NCBI GenBank assembly: GCA_020073205.1
Contig: JAIQFR010000003.1
Span: 1-64,000 of the forward strand
Direction of reading: 5' to 3'
Length of the DNA stretch: 64,000 bases
Source of the DNA: Terriglobia bacterium
GTDB taxonomy: Bacteria > Acidobacteriota > Polarisedimenticolia > Polarisedimenticolales > JAIQFR01
Within the stretch, counting starts at the first letter, position 1. Each line of letters opens with the position of its first letter. The position numbers and the translations under genes were made by a program. Below the pieces are notes generated by a model. The model saw only the letters and a program-made list of their open reading frames with translations. It was not told the DNA's origin and did not search any database. This document shows, one piece after another, positions 60,682 through 64,000 of the stretch.

Positions 60682-60931
60682 GTAACGGCCCGGCCCCGAC
60701 TCTCTCCTCGGCGCGAATCCGAGCCCGGGCGATCCCCGGCCGGCCGGCCCTCGCCTTGCGACGGCGCTCATTGAGCGTACGTTTCTAGGTGGCCTCCTCG
60801 CGGGTCCGGACACCGGGCCGAGGCGTTCGCGGCGCGCTCCGGTCGACGGCGACGGAGTCCGCTGCCCCCGGGGACTCGGCCTGACTCGGCGATCGATACA
60901 AAGCGCCGCTGCGAGCGAGCCCGGGGGAGGC
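60682..60931. other. Intergenic region with a small palindrome
   Basis: About 250 bp with no gene seen. CGCTCA-T-TGAGCG (60765-60777) is a perfect 6-bp palindrome followed by GTACGTTTCTAGG. It could be an operator or weak terminator. No convincing promoter pair was found for the protease gene that follows. Confidence 0.3.
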
Positions 60932-63900
60932 ATGTTCATCATCCCGGCGTCGACCGACCGCGGTCGGATCCGTGCCACGGCGGCCATGCTCGTCATCGTG
61001 GGCTGGACAGCTTGCGCCCCTGCAATCGCCAAGGGCGTCGAGCCGGTCTCCTTCGGGTCCCAAGGGATCGTCCCCCTCGACCGGGTCGCCGCGTGGACCG
61101 CTCCCAAGGTGAACGTGGACGGGCTTCTCGCGGAGGACGCCTTGAACGCGGGACGTTCGGACCTCCCGTACCGGGTCGGTTTCCCGATGCCCGCGGATCT
61201 CGAGACCACGAAGAGCGGGACCTGGGAGGAGCTCGACTGCGGGGATCGCCTGTGGCGGCTGCGCGTCCGGAGCGACGGGGCGCTGTGGATCGTGCTCGGC
61301 TTCGACACGTTCCGGCTGCAGGACGGCGCGCGGCTCTGGATCTACGAACCGAAGGGATCGACGGTCCTCGGTCCCTTCACCACCGCGGACGTCCGCGACC
61401 GCGGGGATCTGTGGTCCGTTCCCGTTGATGGCGACGAGCTGGTCGTCGAGATCTTCTGGCCGGCGAAGCTTCGCCTCGAGGATCCCCGGATCCACCTTGG
61501 AACGGTGTCCCACGGTTACAAGCCGTTCGGCACGATCGGCCGGGCGGCGTGGCAGGCGAGCGCGCGCTCGCTCGGCGACTCGGGACCGTGCAATGTCGAC
61601 GTCGCCTGTCCCCTCGGCGCGGACTGGCAGAACGAGAAGCGCGGCGTCGTGATCCTCCTTTCGGGAGGCTCGGGTTTCTGCACCGGGTCGCTGATCAACG
61701 ACACCGCGAACGACTGCAGGCCCTACGTCCTGACCGCGGCTCATTGCTCCGCAGGATCGGGCACCGCGTTCGGCTTCAACTTCGAGCGACAGGCCTGCGG
61801 CGCCGGCGATCCCGGCGCGCCGACCACGCAGATGATCTCGGGCGCGACAGTCCGTGGGGACGACGCCTCGAGCGATTTCACGCTCCTCGAGATGAGCGCC
61901 CTCCCGCCGGCAACGTTCGGCTTCTACCTCAACGGGTGGAGCCGCGATCCCGGTCCCGCCGCCACGACGTGGGTGATCCATCACCCGTCGGGCGACGTCA
62001 AGAAGATCAGCCACGACGCCGACCCGCCGACCGACGGGTTGCAGTGGGGGGCCACCCATTGGCGCATCGGGCAGTACGAAGAAGGCACGACGGAGCCCGG
62101 CTCCTCGGGCGCGCCGCTCCTCGACCAGAACCACCGCATCGTGGGGCAGCTCCACGGCGGCACGGCCTCGTGCTCCAGCCTGACATACGACGAGTACGGG
62201 AAGGTCTCCGCCTCGTGGGGAGGAGGCGGCACCGCCGGCACGCGGCTGTCCGACTGGCTCGATCCCCTGGGCACGGGCGCCATCGTCTGGGAGGGCCTCG
62301 ACGGGGCCTCCTGCTACTTCCAGCCCGCGGGGTCGGTCTCGCTCAACCGGAGCCGATACGCTTGCATGGACTCGGTAGGGATCCACCTGCGCGACGACAA
62401 TCTCGCCGGCCAGCCGACCCAGGAGGTTTCCCTTTCGTCAACCACCGAGCCGGCTCCCGAGACCGTGACGCTCGGCGCCGTCGCGGAGGGCTCGGGGGAG
62501 TTCCAGGGCACGTTCCCCCTGGCTGCGGTCGCCGCGGCACACGGCGACGGACAAGTTTCCGTGGCCGACGGGGACACGATCACCGTCACGTACGTCGACG
62601 CGGACGACGGGCTGGGACACACGGGCGTGCCGAGGACGGCGACGGCGATGGCCGACTGCGCGCCTCCCCGGATCTCGGAAGTTCTGGCGACCGGCGTGAC
62701 CGAGAGCGCCGCGACGATCACCTGGAGGACGGACGAAGCGTCGACCAGCGTGGTGCACTACGGCGCCGCCCCGCCGGGGACCTCCACGTCGTCGATCGTC
62801 GCCCTGGTCGCATCGCACGGCGTGACCCTCGCCGGGCTCTCGGAGTGCACGACGTTCTACTACTGGGTCGAGTCGTCGGACGGAACCGGCAACCAGGCCT
62901 ACGACGACGCCTCCGGTGCCTTCTACACGTTCACGACCGAAAGGAGCACCCTTCCCGCGTCCCCGTGCGGGCCTCACGCGAGCGTCGTCGGCATCGAACC
63001 GGTGCACGACGCCTGCGACTCGGGAGGCGCGGGAGACGCCGACGGGAACTGGGATGCGGGGGAGCAGGTGCAGTTCAGCGTCAGGATCGAGGACGACGGG
63101 ACGACGCCCCTCACGGGGATCACCGCGACCCTCGTGCCGACCACCCCCGGGGTGGCGGTGATCGACGCGGTGGCGGCCTACCCCGATCTCGCGGCGGGCG
63201 CCACCGCGGACTCGCTGGCCCCGCAGTTCACCGCGAAGCTCCGTCCCGGCTTGGGCTGCGGAGAAGCGGTGTCCTTCGACGCGACGATCCGCACCAACGA
63301 GGGGACGTGGATCGGCTCGACCGCTGAGCACGTCGGCAGGGCGCTCGCCGCGGCCGGGACCGCCCTCGACGAGTCCTTTGCCTCCGGGATCCCGGCCACC
63401 TGGGCTGTCGACGACGGGGGCTCGGGCGGCGGCGCGGCCGCCACGTGGACGACCGCCAACCCGGGTTCCAGGATCTTCACGGCGCCCATTCTGGCGCCGG
63501 CGGCCGTCGTGGACAGTGCCGGGGCCGGTCCGGAGGCGACGCAGGACGAGCAGCTGATCACCCCGGTGCTCGACCTCTCGGCGGCCTCGTCGGTGACGCT
63601 CGAGTTCGACCAGTACTTCAGATGGTACGGCAGCGGCCAGAGCGAGATCGGCGACGTGGACGTCGGCTCGAGCCTGACCGGCGAGACCTGGGTCAACGTC
63701 TACCGCCGTCAGGGCGCCTCCACGGCGAACCCGGATCACCGGGTCCTCGACCTCACGGCCCAGGCGGCGGGGGCGCCGGACGCGCAGATCCGCTTCCATT
63801 ACTACCAGGCCAGCTACGAGTGGTACTGGGAGGTGGACAACGTCAAGGTGACCACCTCGGCGCCGGGAAGCTGTCAGACGAACCCGTGCGCGATCCCCGC

Positions 63901-64000
63901 CGGCCCTCCTCCCCCGGTCCCCGACGGGAGCTTCGGGCTACCCATGCGGGCCGGCCGCGCGGAGCCAGACGGCACGTCCATCGAGCTGTCCTGGGACGTC
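60932..64000 (+). CDS. Secreted lysyl-endopeptidase-like serine protease (3' end beyond window)
   Basis: The frame is open for 1023 codons from an ATG at 60932 to the window edge. A signal peptide spans about residues 14-34; an ATG at residue 19 is an alternative start. The trypsin-fold domain has H271 (LTAAHC), D315 (SSDFTLLEM) and S392 (TEPGSSGAPLLD), the triad and spacing of lysyl endopeptidase-like proteases. Downstream are Ig-like/FnIII domains (about 470-670; a CARDB-like stretch near 690-800), a jelly-roll domain (about 810-980) and the start of a C-terminal repeat (PPPPVPDGSFG, IELSWDV) like that ending the subtilase at 15705. GGGGGAGG lies almost directly before the ATG. Confidence 0.9.
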   Translation, partial: MFIIPASTDRGRIRATAAMLVIVGWTACAPAIAKGVEPVSFGSQGIVPLDRVAAWTAPKVNVDGLLAEDALNAGRSDLPYRVGFPMPADLETTKSGTWEELDCGDRLWRLRVRSDGALWIVLGFDTFRLQDGARLWIYEPKGSTVLGPFTTADVRDRGDLWSVPVDGDELVVEIFWPAKLRLEDPRIHLGTVSHGYKPFGTIGRAAWQASARSLGDSGPCNVDVACPLGADWQNEKRGVVILLSGGSGFCTGSLINDTANDCRPYVLTAAHCSAGSGTAFGFNFERQACGAGDPGAPTTQMISGATVRGDDASSDFTLLEMSALPPATFGFYLNGWSRDPGPAATTWVIHHPSGDVKKISHDADPPTDGLQWGATHWRIGQYEEGTTEPGSSGAPLLDQNHRIVGQLHGGTASCSSLTYDEYGKVSASWGGGGTAGTRLSDWLDPLGTGAIVWEGLDGASCYFQPAGSVSLNRSRYACMDSVGIHLRDDNLAGQPTQEVSLSSTTEPAPETVTLGAVAEGSGEFQGTFPLAAVAAAHGDGQVSVADGDTITVTYVDADDGLGHTGVPRTATAMADCAPPRISEVLATGVTESAATITWRTDEASTSVVHYGAAPPGTSTSSIVALVASHGVTLAGLSECTTFYYWVESSDGTGNQAYDDASGAFYTFTTERSTLPASPCGPHASVVGIEPVHDACDSGGAGDADGNWDAGEQVQFSVRIEDDGTTPLTGITATLVPTTPGVAVIDAVAAYPDLAAGATADSLAPQFTAKLRPGLGCGEAVSFDATIRTNEGTWIGSTAEHVGRALAAAGTALDESFASGIPATWAVDDGGSGGGAAATWTTANPGSRIFTAPILAPAAVVDSAGAGPEATQDEQLITPVLDLSAASSVTLEFDQYFRWYGSGQSEIGDVDVGSSLTGETWVNVYRRQGASTANPDHRVLDLTAQAAGAPDAQIRFHYYQASYEWYWEVDNVKVTTSAPGSCQTNPCAIPAGPPPPVPDGSFGLPMRAGRAEPDGTSIELSWDV

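Overview
The window is a high-GC bacterial chromosome segment of about 64 kb. Genes are closely packed, GTG starts are frequent and many neighbours overlap by 4 bp. The content points to an aerobic or microaerobic, metal-exposed, protein-secreting environmental bacterium with two membranes: an outer-membrane porin-cytochrome, many c-type hemes, a split b6f-like cytochrome complex, mycobacterial-type succinate dehydrogenase, copper and arsenic handling, and large secreted proteases with Cys-bearing FnIII-like modules. The secreted-protein style suggests a deep-branching soil or sediment lineage such as Acidobacteriota. The phylum cannot be fixed from the sequence alone. I saw no rRNA, tRNA, CRISPR array, insertion sequence or phage gene.

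Layout. 1-2710: the end of a secreted protein gene and an SRPBCC gene whose consensus promoter has a palindromic operator filling its spacer. 2942-6305: an sdhC-sdhA-sdhB operon of the Sdh1 type. 6332-15550 (minus strand): an electron-transfer cluster read from a PAS-LuxR regulator through an outer-membrane porin-cytochrome, a cupredoxin-like protein, a GltD-like FAD/Fe-S oxidoreductase, Rieske, cytochrome b, subunit IV, an octaheme cytochrome and a monoheme cytochrome. 15705-21612: a subtilase, a PQQ-type propeller and a small coiled-coil secreted protein. 21715-29453: a complete trpEGDCFBA-aroF operon behind a classical ribosome-mediated attenuator, with a leader peptide holding three consecutive Trp codons.

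29537-48340 (minus strand) is probably one 19-kb operon: two multicopper oxidases, a 3035-residue cupredoxin/SdrD-like/beta-helix protein, a 61-residue membrane protein, two small exported proteins and a CusB-CusA copper efflux pair. A canonical sigma-54 promoter lies 113 bp before its first gene, with repeated upstream elements. A sigma-54 activator with a Cys-rich PAS domain is encoded about 1 kb further upstream (49296-51137), next to a divergent PAS-LuxR regulator. 52491-55421 holds a small Cys-rich exported protein and an unfamiliar two-gene unit: a Clp-like AAA+ ATPase with an altered Walker A motif plus a 229-residue partner. 55713-58087 is an arsR-acr3-arsM arsenic operon. 58193-64000 holds a glucose/sorbosone dehydrogenase-like protein, a TPR protein and the start of a lysyl-endopeptidase-like secreted protease.

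The most novel parts, in my reading, are the sigma-54-controlled multicopper oxidase/giant protein/CusBA operon and the porin-cytochrome plus Rieske/b plus GltD-like cluster. Both look like machinery for handling metals or electrons at the cell surface. Their substrates are not shown by the sequence.
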